The notes below the pieces were generated by a model that ran no database searches, was not told the origin of the DNA, and was given only the letters and a program-made list of their open reading frames with translations. From NCBI GenBank assembly GCA_963735085.1, contig CAVTJP010000017.1, forward strand, positions 162,601 to 226,600: 64,000 nt of DNA. Reading direction: 5' to 3'. The position numbers and the translations under genes were made by a program. Each line of letters begins with the position of its first letter. The stretch's first letter is position 1. This DNA is from DATJGR01 sp963735085 (GTDB lineage Bacteria; Pseudomonadota; Gammaproteobacteria; Pseudomonadales; Azotimanducaceae). This document shows, one piece after another, positions 41,773 through 51,175 of the stretch.

Positions 41773-44700
41773 GTGGGACGTTTGACTGCGTGGCAAACCG
41801 GTTGGTTCGACTATCACCGCAAGCGCTTCTGGGCCTGGGTATTGCTGGCGCTTTACGCGCTGTTCGGCTTCGGCATCGCGCCGTTGATTGCGCGCAGCGT
41901 GATCGTCAACCAGGTGCATGAGCAACTCGGCCTGACGGCAACCCTGGACGATGTCGACATCAATCCATTTGCGCTGAGCGCCCGGCTGAGCAAATTCACG
42001 CTGGACGACGCGAAGGGCGAACGGTTGCTGTCGTTCGATGCGTTCATTGCCAATGTGCAGTTGTCGAGCCTCGTCAATCGAGCGCTGACGTTCAGCGAGC
42101 TTCGCCTGGTCAACCCGGTTGTGAGGGCGGTGCGTGGCGCGGACGGTAAAGTGAATCTGGCCGCGCTGATCCCGCCGGCAGAGCCGAACGCGAAGTCCAA
42201 GCCGGAATCGCCGCCGATGCGGTTGATCATTGAAGACGCTGCGATCGATGCCGGGCGTATCAGCGTCACCGACCGTGCGGCGCGCACGCCATACGAGACG
42301 GTGTTCGGTCCGGTGGATCTGAAAATCAGCAACTTCAGCACACTGCCGGATCACCAGGGCAAGCAGACATTGGTGATGGACACGCGCTTCGGCGGCCGTC
42401 TCGAATGGACCGGTCAGATGGTATTCCAGCCGCTGCATGCGACCGGGCATGTGTCGCTCACCGGTGAACGGCTGCCCGAAGTGTCCGCCTATCTGCCCGA
42501 GGATCTGCGGCTGTCAATTGTCGCCGGATCGTTGAACACCGCGTTCGACTACGACGTCATGTTGCGCAATGCGGGTCTGGCGGCGGAAATATCGCACTTG
42601 AACGTCACGCTGTCGAAACTGGGACTGGCGCAGCGCGCCGGTGCAACACCAGCGGCGGATCTGCTGCGGCTGGCCGAACTCACTGTGCAGAATGGTCACC
42701 TCGCCTGGCCGCGGCGAAGCGTTACCGTCGACCGCGTCGCGTTGCAGGCGCCGCGGGTATCGTTGAGCCGCGACGCGCAGCAACGGTTCGTCTGGGAAAC
42801 GCTGTGGCAGCCGCCGCCCGGGTCGGCTGCGGCGGTGGCGCCAAAAGCGGCTACGGCGCGCGCAGCAGCCATGCCCGCAGTGACAGCGGTCGCGCCGCCC
42901 GCAGCGTCGAAGGCCGCCGCGGCGAAGCCGGATCCCGAAGCCTCACCGTGGTCGGTCGCTGTGACCAAATTCGAAGTCAGTGACGGGCAGATCGGATTCA
43001 ACGATCACGGTGTCGATCCGGCCGCGACACTCGGCATCAGTGCGCTGACGGCTTCGCTCGACAAGTTCACGTCGGCTGATGGCGCTGCGATGCCGTTTGC
43101 ACTGAACTTCACCGTCGACGGCGGCGGCAAAGTCGCGCTCAACGGCACGTTGACCGCACTGCCCGACGTGCGCGTGGATGCGAAGTCGCAGATCAGCGGT
43201 CTGGCGCTGAACGTTGCCAATCCGTATCTGCATACCGAAACGTATCTGCAGCTGCCGTCGGGCACGCTTGATGTGGACGGTCATCTGGTGTCGAACGCCG
43301 ACGAACTCTTTGGCTTCGACGGTGCGCTGACACTGGCAAACCTCGAGATGCAGCGCGAAGGCGTCTCCGACCGGTTCGCAGGGTTGAAGCACCTGGGTCT
43401 GACCGGCATCAAGTTGTCGACCACGCACCGCGAAATCGATATTGCCCGGGCGGAACTCGATTCGGCGTTCACGCGGGTGCACATCTTTAAAGATCGCACG
43501 CTGAATCTTGCGGAGGTGATGCGCAGCGATGTGCCGCCTGCGGCCGGCACCAAGGCTGCGTCTGACATCAAAGCCGGTGCGTCTGTGTCGACCGAACCGG
43601 CACCTGACGAAAAACCGTGGGCCGTCAAGCTTGCGCGCCTGCATGTAGCCAACGCTGACGCCGATTTCACCGACGAAAGCCTGCCGATACCGTTTCACCG
43701 CGCAATCTCCTCGATCGACGGCGGTATCGATCTGTTCGATACCGCGAGCCAGGCACCGACCAAGCTGAAGCTCGAAGGCGGGGTCGGTAAATACGGCGAG
43801 ATGCGTTTGTCCGGACACGTGCGTGCACTCGATCCGCTGCTCGATACCGACATCACCGCGTCGTTCAAGAACGTCGAAATGCCGGGCGCGAGCGCGTATG
43901 CGATCCGCTTCGCCGGGCACAAGATCGCCAGCGGCAAGCTCGATCTCGACCTGCACTACGTGATCCGAAAGGGCATCCTCGACGGCTCACACAAGATCGT
44001 GCTGCGCGATTTCGAACTCGGCGAGAAGGTTCCGTATCCGGATGCGCTGAATCTGCCGTATGGGCTGGCCATCTCGCTGTTGAAGGATTCGAGCGGCAAC
44101 ATCGACGTTGATCTGCCGATCGAAGGGGACGTTGAAGATCCATCGTTTCGGATTGGCGGCGTGATCATGAAGGCGCTCGGCAATCTGATCGTCAAGATCG
44201 CCACATCGCCGTTCCACCTGCTCGGCAGCCTGGTTGGGCTGGGTAACTCGGAAGATCTCGATCAGATCTATTTTCAGCCGGGCAGCGCCGAACTGGCGCC
44301 TCCCGAACAGGAGAAGGTCGCAAAGATCGCCGAGGCGCTGGTGCTGCGGCCCAATCTCGGCCTCGAATTGCATGGCGTGATGAACGCGAATGCCGACAGC
44401 CTTGCATTGCGTAAAAGCGCGGTGCGCGCGCGCCTGCATGCGCGCGTTGGCGATCAGGATGCCGCTGGCCGCCTGAAAATCGTAGAAGCGATGGCGGCAG
44501 AGAGTGTTCCCGGCCTGGCGCTGGATACGTTGCGCGCGCAGTTCACCGTGGCGCCGAGCCCCGATGCCAAGCCGGTGTTCGATGAAACTGCGTACCTGGA
44601 TGCGCTGCTCGACAAGCTGGTCGAGGCCGAGCCGGTCGCGCCCGGGGCGCTGGACGCGCTGGCAACACAGCGGGCCGACGCAGTGCGCGCCGGTCTGGCC

Positions 44701-44808
44701 ACGAACGCGTCATTCGACATCAACCGCGTGGTGGATGAGAAACCGGCGCCGGCCGAACTCACGAAAGACGGCGAGGTGCCGATGAAACTCGAGGTGACGG
44801 CGAAGTGA
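41773..44808 (+). CDS. DUF748 family AsmA-like envelope protein
   Basis: A 1011-residue protein with one N-terminal transmembrane helix (about 20-40) and a long periplasmic region of repeated beta-rich units (LDLSLTGI-like, VTGEIRGL-like), typical of DUF748/AsmA-like proteins that bridge the envelope. An Ala/Pro/Lys linker lies around residues 350-390. The C-terminal part has IYFQPGSAELAPPEQEKVAKIAEAL, similar to the first helix of OmpA-like peptidoglycan-binding domains. Start is GTG 41773. AsmA relatives are implicated in phospholipid transport; DUF748 members are less studied. Confidence 0.82.
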   Translation: MGRLTAWQTGWFDYHRKRFWAWVLLALYALFGFGIAPLIARSVIVNQVHEQLGLTATLDDVDINPFALSARLSKFTLDDAKGERLLSFDAFIANVQLSSLVNRALTFSELRLVNPVVRAVRGADGKVNLAALIPPAEPNAKSKPESPPMRLIIEDAAIDAGRISVTDRAARTPYETVFGPVDLKISNFSTLPDHQGKQTLVMDTRFGGRLEWTGQMVFQPLHATGHVSLTGERLPEVSAYLPEDLRLSIVAGSLNTAFDYDVMLRNAGLAAEISHLNVTLSKLGLAQRAGATPAADLLRLAELTVQNGHLAWPRRSVTVDRVALQAPRVSLSRDAQQRFVWETLWQPPPGSAAAVAPKAATARAAAMPAVTAVAPPAASKAAAAKPDPEASPWSVAVTKFEVSDGQIGFNDHGVDPAATLGISALTASLDKFTSADGAAMPFALNFTVDGGGKVALNGTLTALPDVRVDAKSQISGLALNVANPYLHTETYLQLPSGTLDVDGHLVSNADELFGFDGALTLANLEMQREGVSDRFAGLKHLGLTGIKLSTTHREIDIARAELDSAFTRVHIFKDRTLNLAEVMRSDVPPAAGTKAASDIKAGASVSTEPAPDEKPWAVKLARLHVANADADFTDESLPIPFHRAISSIDGGIDLFDTASQAPTKLKLEGGVGKYGEMRLSGHVRALDPLLDTDITASFKNVEMPGASAYAIRFAGHKIASGKLDLDLHYVIRKGILDGSHKIVLRDFELGEKVPYPDALNLPYGLAISLLKDSSGNIDVDLPIEGDVEDPSFRIGGVIMKALGNLIVKIATSPFHLLGSLVGLGNSEDLDQIYFQPGSAELAPPEQEKVAKIAEALVLRPNLGLELHGVMNANADSLALRKSAVRARLHARVGDQDAAGRLKIVEAMAAESVPGLALDTLRAQFTVAPSPDAKPVFDETAYLDALLDKLVEAEPVAPGALDALATQRADAVRAGLATNASFDINRVVDEKPAPAELTKDGEVPMKLEVTAK

Positions 44809-44852
44809 CGTGCGGCGCGCTTTACCGGTGAGCTGACGATTCCGCAATGGCG

Positions 44853-45413
44853 TCAGGGGCGGCGCGGCGGAAGATCCTGCAACGCTTGTGAGACGATGCC
44901 GGTGACGTCGCCCGAACTCGAACCCGGCGCAATGTTGCCGGTCATCGTGCCGAGAAACACTTCCTTGTCGGTCTTGCGGTCGATGATGCGAACGGTCAGC
45001 CGGCTCTGCTGCACGGTGTGGCTGCCGCCGCCGGTACCGACACCGACGGAACCGCCGACGTTGCTGCCCCAGCTACCCATGCCGATGCCGACGCTGAACG
45101 GATTCGATTTGGTTTTTTCGTATGCGCCGATGTCGTAGTCGACCAGCAGATCGGGGTCAGCGGCTTCGGCGTAGCCTTTGCGCATCAGGTCGGTGGTGAT
45201 CGCCTGACGGATGTTCTCGTCGAACTTGCGCTGCGTGACATTGGTGCTGACGAGATTGCTTTTCGTGGGTTGCCAACCGAACGTCTTGGCCGCGGGAATG
45301 TTCGCCGCAGGATCGATCCGCGACTCGGGTTTCGCGGGTGCGTTACTCGCGCAGGCCGTCAGCGTCAGCGACAGGATCAGCGTGATGACAGGTAGCAGCG
45401 ATCGTGCGTGCAT
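44853..45413 (-). CDS. DUF4136 domain lipoprotein
   Basis: A 186-residue lipoprotein with lipobox LTAC (about residues 18-21). The mature part (TFGWQPTK, IRQAITTDLMRKGY, DPDLLVDYDIG, LTVRIIDRKTDKEVFLGT) matches DUF4136, an outer-membrane lipoprotein family of unknown role. A Gly/Ser-rich segment interrupts the domain around residue 120. GGAGGA lies 7 bases upstream of the ATG. It converges with the DUF748 gene. Confidence 0.85.
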   Translation of the reverse strand: MHARSLLPVITLILSLTLTACASNAPAKPESRIDPAANIPAAKTFGWQPTKSNLVSTNVTQRKFDENIRQAITTDLMRKGYAEAADPDLLVDYDIGAYEKTKSNPFSVGIGMGSWGSNVGGSVGVGTGGGSHTVQQSRLTVRIIDRKTDKEVFLGTMTGNIAPGSSSGDVTGIVSQALQDLPPRRP

Positions 45414-45471
45414 GTGGAGTCCTCCGGAGGTGGGTTCATGCTATCACCGTCGCGCTGCATGAAACCGCCTG

Positions 45472-46086
45472 TCAGCGCGGCGTGGCGACGCCGTGATACA
45501 TGTACGCTGCGAAGCGCGGACCGGGCTGGTAGCCTTGCTCGAATTGTGCGAGACGAAACCCGCTCGCTTCGAGCAGCGCGCGTGGATGGCGCGTCAGATG
45601 GCAGCCGCCGCCGATGTGCTTCCAGACCGGTTCAATGCCCCGCTGCACGCGCGCGACCCAAGGGTCTGGCGCGGCGCCGTGTTCGATGAAAATCAGTTGA
45701 CCGTCCGGCTTCAATACGCGGCGCATTTCGTCGAGTGCGCGATAGACATTGGGAATCGAACACAACGTCCACGTGCAGACGATCGAATCGAAGCTGTTGC
45801 TGTCCGCTGGAATACTTTCGCCGGATACGCTGAGCAGTTCGACGACGGCGCCGAGCGCCATCGCACGTTCATGTGCCAGCTTCGTCAGTTCGCCCGCCGG
45901 GTCGAGACCGGTGAGGGAGTCAGTGGCATCGCCGTAGAACGCGAGGTTGAGACCCGAGCCGATACCGATCTCGAGCACGCGGCCCTTCGCCAACGGCACG
46001 TAGCGTTTGCGCAACGCCATCATCGGTGGCATCGCGCACGCCGAATTGATCAGCTTCGGCAATACGTAGCGGCGGTACAGTCCCAT
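45472..46086 (-). CDS. Class I SAM-dependent methyltransferase
   Basis: A 204-residue methyltransferase. Motif I is VLEIGIGSGLNL, followed by LTGLDPAGEL and SFDSIVCTWTLCSI, then RVLKPDGQLIFIEHGAA. It resembles the UbiE/METTL7-like group of small-molecule methyltransferases. ATG 46086 starts the conserved MGLYRRYVLPKLI region. Substrate unknown. It is divergent from the PhyH gene at 46201. Confidence 0.85.
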   Translation of the reverse strand: MGLYRRYVLPKLINSACAMPPMMALRKRYVPLAKGRVLEIGIGSGLNLAFYGDATDSLTGLDPAGELTKLAHERAMALGAVVELLSVSGESIPADSNSFDSIVCTWTLCSIPNVYRALDEMRRVLKPDGQLIFIEHGAAPDPWVARVQRGIEPVWKHIGGGCHLTRHPRALLEASGFRLAQFEQGYQPGPRFAAYMYHGVATPR

Positions 46087-46200
46087 CGTCGATACCTCTT
46101 GATGGCGCCAGTATTGCGCAGTTCGAGCACGAAGTAGAATCGCGTTGGGCATTTTCGCGTTCACATCGACCGATTGCATTGAAATGAGGAGGGCGAGATC

Positions 46201-47049
46201 GTGCTGACGCGTCGCCGGGGTTATCTGAACATTCGAACCGCAGAGGCGCCGGCCGAGAGCGCGCAACTCGAACGGGACGGCTTCACGGTCGTACGGGGTG
46301 CGATCGCGGACGACGAGGTCGCGGCGCTCATCGAGGAGATCGAGGCGCTGTATGCGATGCTGCCGCCGGATCGCCGCGCCGCGCAACGGCCGGCCGAGGA
46401 AGACAACGACTTTCGCTACGAGATGCTCAATCGCAGCGCGCTGTGCCAGAGCGTCATCGGCAATCGCGCCATTCTCGATGCGATCGAACCGCTACTGGGT
46501 GAAGACTGCCATGTGATCGCCAATACCTGCTGGCGCAATCCGCCACGGCAGCACAACACGCACGGCGGCGGCGCTTGGCATATCGACGCCGGTCCGCACG
46601 TGCCACGCCCGCCCGGCATCGAATGGGACGACCGCATCCCGTATCCGGTCTTCGCGATCGGTGCGCACATCTATCTGCGCGACTGTCCACTCGAATGCGG
46701 CCCAACCGGTGTGATTCCGGGCAGTCACCGGTCCGGTCAGCGGCCACCGGATGATCGTGTCTGGGACGTCGAACTGACGTGCGACGGCCGTGGCGTGGTG
46801 CCGCTGACGGCGAAGCGCGGTGACGTGGCCATGTTCGTCTCCGACGTGTGGCATCGACGGCTGCCGCCGCTGCCAGGCGACAGTGGGAGATTGTTTCTGC
46901 AGGCGCACTATGGCCGGCGCGACATCGCGCAGCGCATTCGCACGACCAGTCGGGTGAACCATCTGTCCGCTGATGCGCGCAAGCGCGCGACGACGCCGCG
47001 GCAGCGTAGCCTCGTTGGGCTGCACGGCAACTTCTTCTACGACGGCTGA
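46201..47049 (+). CDS. Phytanoyl-CoA dioxygenase (PhyH) family protein
   Basis: A 282-residue Fe(II)/2-oxoglutarate oxygenase. AWHIDAGPH carries the HxD ligands, VIPGSHRSGQ is the typical PhyH turn, and VWHRR holds the distal His, with a downstream Arg for 2-oxoglutarate. Start is GTG 46201, with GAGGAGGG 7-14 bases upstream. The FAD monooxygenase gene follows 4 bases later, so the two oxygenases are probably co-expressed and may act on the same compound. Confidence 0.86.
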   Translation: MLTRRRGYLNIRTAEAPAESAQLERDGFTVVRGAIADDEVAALIEEIEALYAMLPPDRRAAQRPAEEDNDFRYEMLNRSALCQSVIGNRAILDAIEPLLGEDCHVIANTCWRNPPRQHNTHGGGAWHIDAGPHVPRPPGIEWDDRIPYPVFAIGAHIYLRDCPLECGPTGVIPGSHRSGQRPPDDRVWDVELTCDGRGVVPLTAKRGDVAMFVSDVWHRRLPPLPGDSGRLFLQAHYGRRDIAQRIRTTSRVNHLSADARKRATTPRQRSLVGLHGNFFYDG

Positions 47050-47053
47050 TTGG

Positions 47054-48262
47054 GTGGCGCCCGCCGAAACCCAATGCATTGTCGTCGGCGGCGGTCCGGC
47101 CGGCGTCATCGCGGCGTTGCTGTTGGCGCGCCGCGGCGTCGACGTGACGTTGCTGGAGATGCACAAAGACTTCGACCGCGATTTTCGCGGTGACACCGTG
47201 CACGCGTCCACGCTCGACGTGCTCGACCAGATTGGCCTGGCTGAACCACTGCTGGCGCTGCCGCACGCGAAGATGCGCAGCATCACGCTGCAGACCCCGT
47301 CGCGGGCAATTCAGCTGGTTGATTTCGGCCGGCTGAAGACGCGCTTCCCGTACGTGATGATCATGCCGCAATTCGAGTTTCTCGAATTTCTCGTTGCGCA
47401 GGCGCGTGGGTATCCGAATTTCCATCTGCGCATGGGCGCGCAGGTCGTCGACCTGCTGCGCGAGGGCGACTGCACGCTGGGTGTGCGTGGGATGCAGGAC
47501 GGCGCGGCGTTCGAGTTGCGCGCGCCGCTGACCATTGCGTGCGACGGACGCTTCTCGCGCATGCGCAAACTGCTCGGCCTGGAGGCGGTGGCGCAATCAC
47601 CGCCGATGGACGTGGCGTGGCTGCGGTTGCCGCGTCACGCCGACGACCGCCACGACGCGGGGGTGTTTTACATCGGTCACGGCCACATGCTGGTGATGTT
47701 GAATCGCCCCGATGCGTGGCAGATCGGCTATGTGCTGCCGAAGGGTGATTTCGCGGCAGTCAAGGCGCTGGGCCTGGAGGCTTTTCGCAACTCGATGTCG
47801 GACCTGGCGCCGTGGCTTGCCGATCGAACGGAAGCGATCGCCGCCTGGCACGACGTGCATTTGTTGTCCGTCAAATCCGATCGACTGCCGCGCTGGCACT
47901 TTCCCGGACTGGTCTTCATCGGCGACGCCGCGCACGTGATGTCGCCGGTGTTCGGGGTCGGCATCAATTATGCGATCGCCGATGCGGTGGAACTGGTCAA
48001 CGTCGCAACGGACGATCTGTTGCGCGGTGTCGCTCAGGAAACGTCACTGGCCGAGCTGCAGCGCCTTCGCGAGCGCCCCACGCGGACGATTCAGCGCATG
48101 CAGGGCGCGGTGCAGGAACGTATCGTGGCGCGTGCGCTCGACGGCCGCGAGTTCGATCTACCCTGGGTCATGAAGGGGCTGCTCGCGGTGCCCTGGCTGC
48201 GCGACGTCCCCGCGCGGATCATCGCGTCGGGGATATCGCCGGTACGACTCGGACAGGTGTAG
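47054..48262 (+). CDS. FAD-dependent monooxygenase (PHBH/UbiH-type)
   Basis: A 402-residue flavoprotein. CIVVGGGPAGVIAALLLARRG is the FAD-binding GxGxxG, RGDTVHASTLDVLDQIGL the DG-like turn, and LVFIGDAAHVMSPVFGVG the GD motif. It belongs to the group A aromatic/isoprenoid hydroxylases. GTG 47054 is chosen because it immediately precedes the dinucleotide fold; no ATG start exists before this point without adding unrelated residues. Likely partner of the PhyH enzyme upstream. Substrate unknown. Confidence 0.85.
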   Translation: MAPAETQCIVVGGGPAGVIAALLLARRGVDVTLLEMHKDFDRDFRGDTVHASTLDVLDQIGLAEPLLALPHAKMRSITLQTPSRAIQLVDFGRLKTRFPYVMIMPQFEFLEFLVAQARGYPNFHLRMGAQVVDLLREGDCTLGVRGMQDGAAFELRAPLTIACDGRFSRMRKLLGLEAVAQSPPMDVAWLRLPRHADDRHDAGVFYIGHGHMLVMLNRPDAWQIGYVLPKGDFAAVKALGLEAFRNSMSDLAPWLADRTEAIAAWHDVHLLSVKSDRLPRWHFPGLVFIGDAAHVMSPVFGVGINYAIADAVELVNVATDDLLRGVAQETSLAELQRLRERPTRTIQRMQGAVQERIVARALDGREFDLPWVMKGLLAVPWLRDVPARIIASGISPVRLGQV

Positions 48263-48352
48263 TCGTCCCCACCACACGCGTGTAGTCGATTGACCATATC
48301 GCGCCCGATGCTCTTTTGAGTATGGTGTGTCGGCAGGTGTTGGCGTGTGGAG

Positions 48353-48400
48353 GGGAGTATGGCGGAGGGTATGGCGCGCAGTACGGCGGGGAGTATGGAG
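48353..48400. repeat. Four 12-base tandem repeats at the esterase 5' end
   Basis: GGGAGTATGGCG, GAGGGTATGGCG, CGCAGTACGGCG and GGGAGTATGGAG occur head to tail. Three of the four units contain an in-frame ATG (48359, 48371, 48395), each preceded by a purine-rich, SD-like GGAG/GGGAG. Twelve is a multiple of three, so copy-number change would preserve the frame and lengthen or shorten the N-terminus. Confidence 0.65.
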
Positions 48401-49891
48401 GGCCCAAAGGCCCGGTTGAGCTACGGCACCGTACGCGGTGTCACGAAGAACGGCATTCACTGTTTCATGGGCATTCCCTATGCGGCGCCGCCGGTAGGCG
48501 ATTTGCGCTGGCGCGCACCGCAACCACCGATGCGTTGGACCGGTGATCGCGCGGCGAAAGCGTTCGGTGCGTCGGCGATGCAGGGCAATCTGGGCGCTAT
48601 GGGCGAAATGATCGGCATTGCGGCCACGCCGACCGATGAAGATTGCCTGACGCTGAATGTATGGAGCGGCGATCTCACCGACCGGGACTGTTCGGTGTTT
48701 GTGTGGATTCATGGCGGCGGCAACGTCGTCGGCTCGTCAGCACAGCCGCGCTTCAGTGGCGAGTACTTTGTGGAACGCGGCGGCGTCGTGGTGGTTTCGA
48801 TCAACTACCGGCTCGGCGCGTTCGGCTTCCTGCATGCGCCGGAACTCGGTGCAACCGGCAATGAAGCGTTGCTCGATCAGATTGCCGCATTGCGTTGGGT
48901 ACGCAAAGAAATCCGCAAGTTCGGTGGTAATCCGGACGACATTACCGTGGCGGGACAGAGCGCCGGTGCGTTCGACATCGCGCAGTTGATGGCAATGGAT
49001 GCGGCTGCCGGCTGTTTCGACCGCGTGCTGTTGATGAGCGGTTCGCTGTCACCGCAAGTGCCGCGTGAAGAAGCGGTGGCCACCGCCGCACGATTCGCCG
49101 CGAAATTCGGCGGCTTTGATGCGATGCGGCAGGTGCCCGCGCAGCAAATTCTCGATTACCAGCTGGAATTGACCGGCGGGCAACTCGGTGCCGCCGTGCG
49201 ATTTGGCCCGGTGCGCGACGGCGAGTTGATTCGGGCCGATGCAGCCGACGCAATCGGCGCCGGTACACACACAAAGGGCATGCCGTTGCTGATAGGCACC
49301 GCGCGCGACGAGTGGGGCTTGTGGACAGCAATGGATCCGGCTCTGCAGTCGCTCGACGACGCAGGTGTGGAGAAACTCGCGCGCCGCCCGTTCGGTGAGC
49401 GTGCGCCGGAAGGGGTGGAGGTGTACCGCCTCGCGCGCGCAATACGCGGTGACAGCATTGCGCCGGTTGATCTGTGGCGGGCGATCATGACCGATGCGAT
49501 GTTCCGGATTCCGGCCATCCGCACCGCCGAACTGCATTGCCGGCACACGCCGAACAACACGTTCATGTATATGTTCGATTACGCCTCACCGGCGCTCGAC
49601 GGCAAACTCGGCGCGTGTCATTCGCTGGACGTGCCGTTCATCTTCGGCACCACCGGCGTTGACGATGCCATGAAGCGCTTCTGCGGCGACACGCATCTGG
49701 TGCGCTGCCTGGCCGAGGTGATCCACGACAGTTACGTCGCCTTCCTCAAGGACGGCACGCCGGCGAATGTGATGTTCGACTGGCCCGCGTACGATCTCGC
49801 CAAGCGCAGCACGATGCGCCTGGGCATGGAATCGCACCTCGAGCGCGCGCCGATGGATAAAGAGCGCGCCTTTTGGGAATCGTTGGGGTAG
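48359..49891 (+). CDS. Carboxylesterase, type B
   Basis: A 510-residue alpha/beta hydrolase of the type B carboxylesterase family. VFVWIHGGGNVVGS is the oxyanion hole, GQSAGA places the nucleophile at Ser201 (GxSxG; here Gln replaces the common Glu), and CHSLDVPFIFG near residue 412 carries the catalytic His in the usual position. The N-terminus is uncertain because the start lies in a 12-base tandem repeat; any of ATG 48359, 48371 or 48395 could be used. No signal peptide. Hydrolyses carboxylic esters; substrate unknown. Element 3 follows 26 bases after the stop. Confidence 0.85.
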   Translation: MAEGMARSTAGSMEGPKARLSYGTVRGVTKNGIHCFMGIPYAAPPVGDLRWRAPQPPMRWTGDRAAKAFGASAMQGNLGAMGEMIGIAATPTDEDCLTLNVWSGDLTDRDCSVFVWIHGGGNVVGSSAQPRFSGEYFVERGGVVVVSINYRLGAFGFLHAPELGATGNEALLDQIAALRWVRKEIRKFGGNPDDITVAGQSAGAFDIAQLMAMDAAAGCFDRVLLMSGSLSPQVPREEAVATAARFAAKFGGFDAMRQVPAQQILDYQLELTGGQLGAAVRFGPVRDGELIRADAADAIGAGTHTKGMPLLIGTARDEWGLWTAMDPALQSLDDAGVEKLARRPFGERAPEGVEVYRLARAIRGDSIAPVDLWRAIMTDAMFRIPAIRTAELHCRHTPNNTFMYMFDYASPALDGKLGACHSLDVPFIFGTTGVDDAMKRFCGDTHLVRCLAEVIHDSYVAFLKDGTPANVMFDWPAYDLAKRSTMRLGMESHLERAPMDKERAFWESLG

Positions 49892-49916
49892 CCGCCAAAT
49901 CCAATGTGCGTACCAA

Positions 49917-49947
49917 GAAGGGGGTCAGAACGGTTCTGACCCCCTTC
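49917..49947. repeat. Palindromic intergenic element 3 (GGGTCAGA family)
   Basis: GAAGGGGGTCAGAAC (49917-49931) and GTTCTGACCCCCTTC (49933-49947) form perfect 15-base arms with a single-base loop. It sits between the convergent esterase and serine-hydrolase genes. It shares GGGTCAGA/TCTGACCC with elements 1, 2 and 4; the near-absent loop suggests DNA, rather than RNA, is the functional form. Confidence 0.8.
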
Positions 49948-49955
49948 GTCGCCCG

Positions 49956-51119
49956 TTATCCCGATAACCCGCACACCGCAGCGCGACTGGAGATGCCGAT
50001 GCCGCGGCGCGCCTGGCGGATCGCGTTGCGGTCGTGGCCGCTGGTGCAGTAGCCGAGCGAGATACCGGTAGCCGGATCGCCCCAGGCGATCTGCCCGCCG
50101 GCACCACCGTGTCCGAACGCGAGCGGCGAGTTGGTATGGCCGAAGCCGCGCGCGTTGCGATGTTCGTCGCCGGCGATGATCACACCGAGAGCCCGATTGA
50201 CCGGGATGCCGAGCAGGTCCGGAAACTGGTTGCGCACCTTGAATGCCTCGTTCAGCGTCTGTTCGCGCCAGACTTCTTTACCGCCGAGTGCCCGCCCGCC
50301 GTTGATCAGTGCCTGGTAGAACAGTGCCAGTTCAGCAGCCGACATGATGCCGCCGCCGCCTGGCACCGGGACCTGTCGCGCCTCAGTTGAATTGAATGCG
50401 GTCAATGCCTCTTCGGTCACCTCCGTGACCGGCGGCATCGGCACGCCGAGGGCCGCATAGTCCGCTTCGGTCAGCGCATCGCCGGTGTGGGTGACGGGAA
50501 TGATGCGGTGATGCTGCTCGGGCGGGCAGCCCAGGTACATGTCGGGCAGGCCGAGTGGTTTCGAAATGCGGTTGCGGACGAACTCGTCGAACGCGACACC
50601 GCTGCGTCGTTCGATGATCTCGGCGATCACGTACATGCTCGACGTCGCGTGGTATTCGAAGCGCGAGCCCACCGGCCAGTTCAGCGTCCATTCCGAAAAG
50701 CGTTCCATGCGACGTCTATGATCGAACCACTCCGACACCCGAAACGGCGCATGCGGAAATCCGGCGGTGTGCGTGAATAGTTGTTCGACGGTGATGACGT
50801 CTTTGCCGTGGGTGCCGAATTCGGGAACGATGTCGGCGACGCGCTCGCTGATGTCGAGCTTGCCGTCCTGTATCACGAGCCAACCCGCAGCGGAGGTGAT
50901 CGCCTTGGTGGACGAGAAGACGTTGAACAGCGATTCGTCGTTCGCAGTGCCGAAACTCGCCAGCGCCGCAATCTTGCCGTGGCGCGCGATCGCGATCTGG
51001 CACGCCGGCAGCAATCCTTCATCCACTTCCTTGGCGGCGCGCATCAGCAACGCGTCGAGCTTTTCGGCGTCGATTCCGACGTCTTCTGGTGATACCGCGA
51101 CGAAATTCGGATCGATCAT
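49956..51119 (-). CDS. Serine hydrolase, beta-lactamase class C / family VIII esterase-like
   Basis: A 387-residue serine hydrolase. The SxxK motif is SSTK (Ser69-Lys72) in NVFSSTKAI, a Tyr motif is FEYHATSSM, and FGHGGAGG corresponds to the HxG/KTG position. This pattern is typical of family VIII esterases and EstB-like beta-lactamase homologues rather than true beta-lactamases. No signal peptide is obvious. ATG 51119 has GGGGGG upstream. It diverges from the DUF1232 gene and converges with the carboxylesterase across element 3. Confidence 0.85.
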   Translation of the reverse strand: MIDPNFVAVSPEDVGIDAEKLDALLMRAAKEVDEGLLPACQIAIARHGKIAALASFGTANDESLFNVFSSTKAITSAAGWLVIQDGKLDISERVADIVPEFGTHGKDVITVEQLFTHTAGFPHAPFRVSEWFDHRRRMERFSEWTLNWPVGSRFEYHATSSMYVIAEIIERRSGVAFDEFVRNRISKPLGLPDMYLGCPPEQHHRIIPVTHTGDALTEADYAALGVPMPPVTEVTEEALTAFNSTEARQVPVPGGGGIMSAAELALFYQALINGGRALGGKEVWREQTLNEAFKVRNQFPDLLGIPVNRALGVIIAGDEHRNARGFGHTNSPLAFGHGGAGGQIAWGDPATGISLGYCTSGHDRNAIRQARRGIGISSRAAVCGLSG

Positions 51120-51175
51120 GGTGTGCCCCCCGGTAACTGTTGCCCGGATTGTAGGGTCGGCGCGGTGGGGAGGCC

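Noticed and set aside
45421..45432. CCTCCGGAGG palindrome upstream of the DUF4136 gene
   Set aside because: It is explained by the ribosome-binding site (GGAGGA) of that gene; the symmetry is probably fortuitous.
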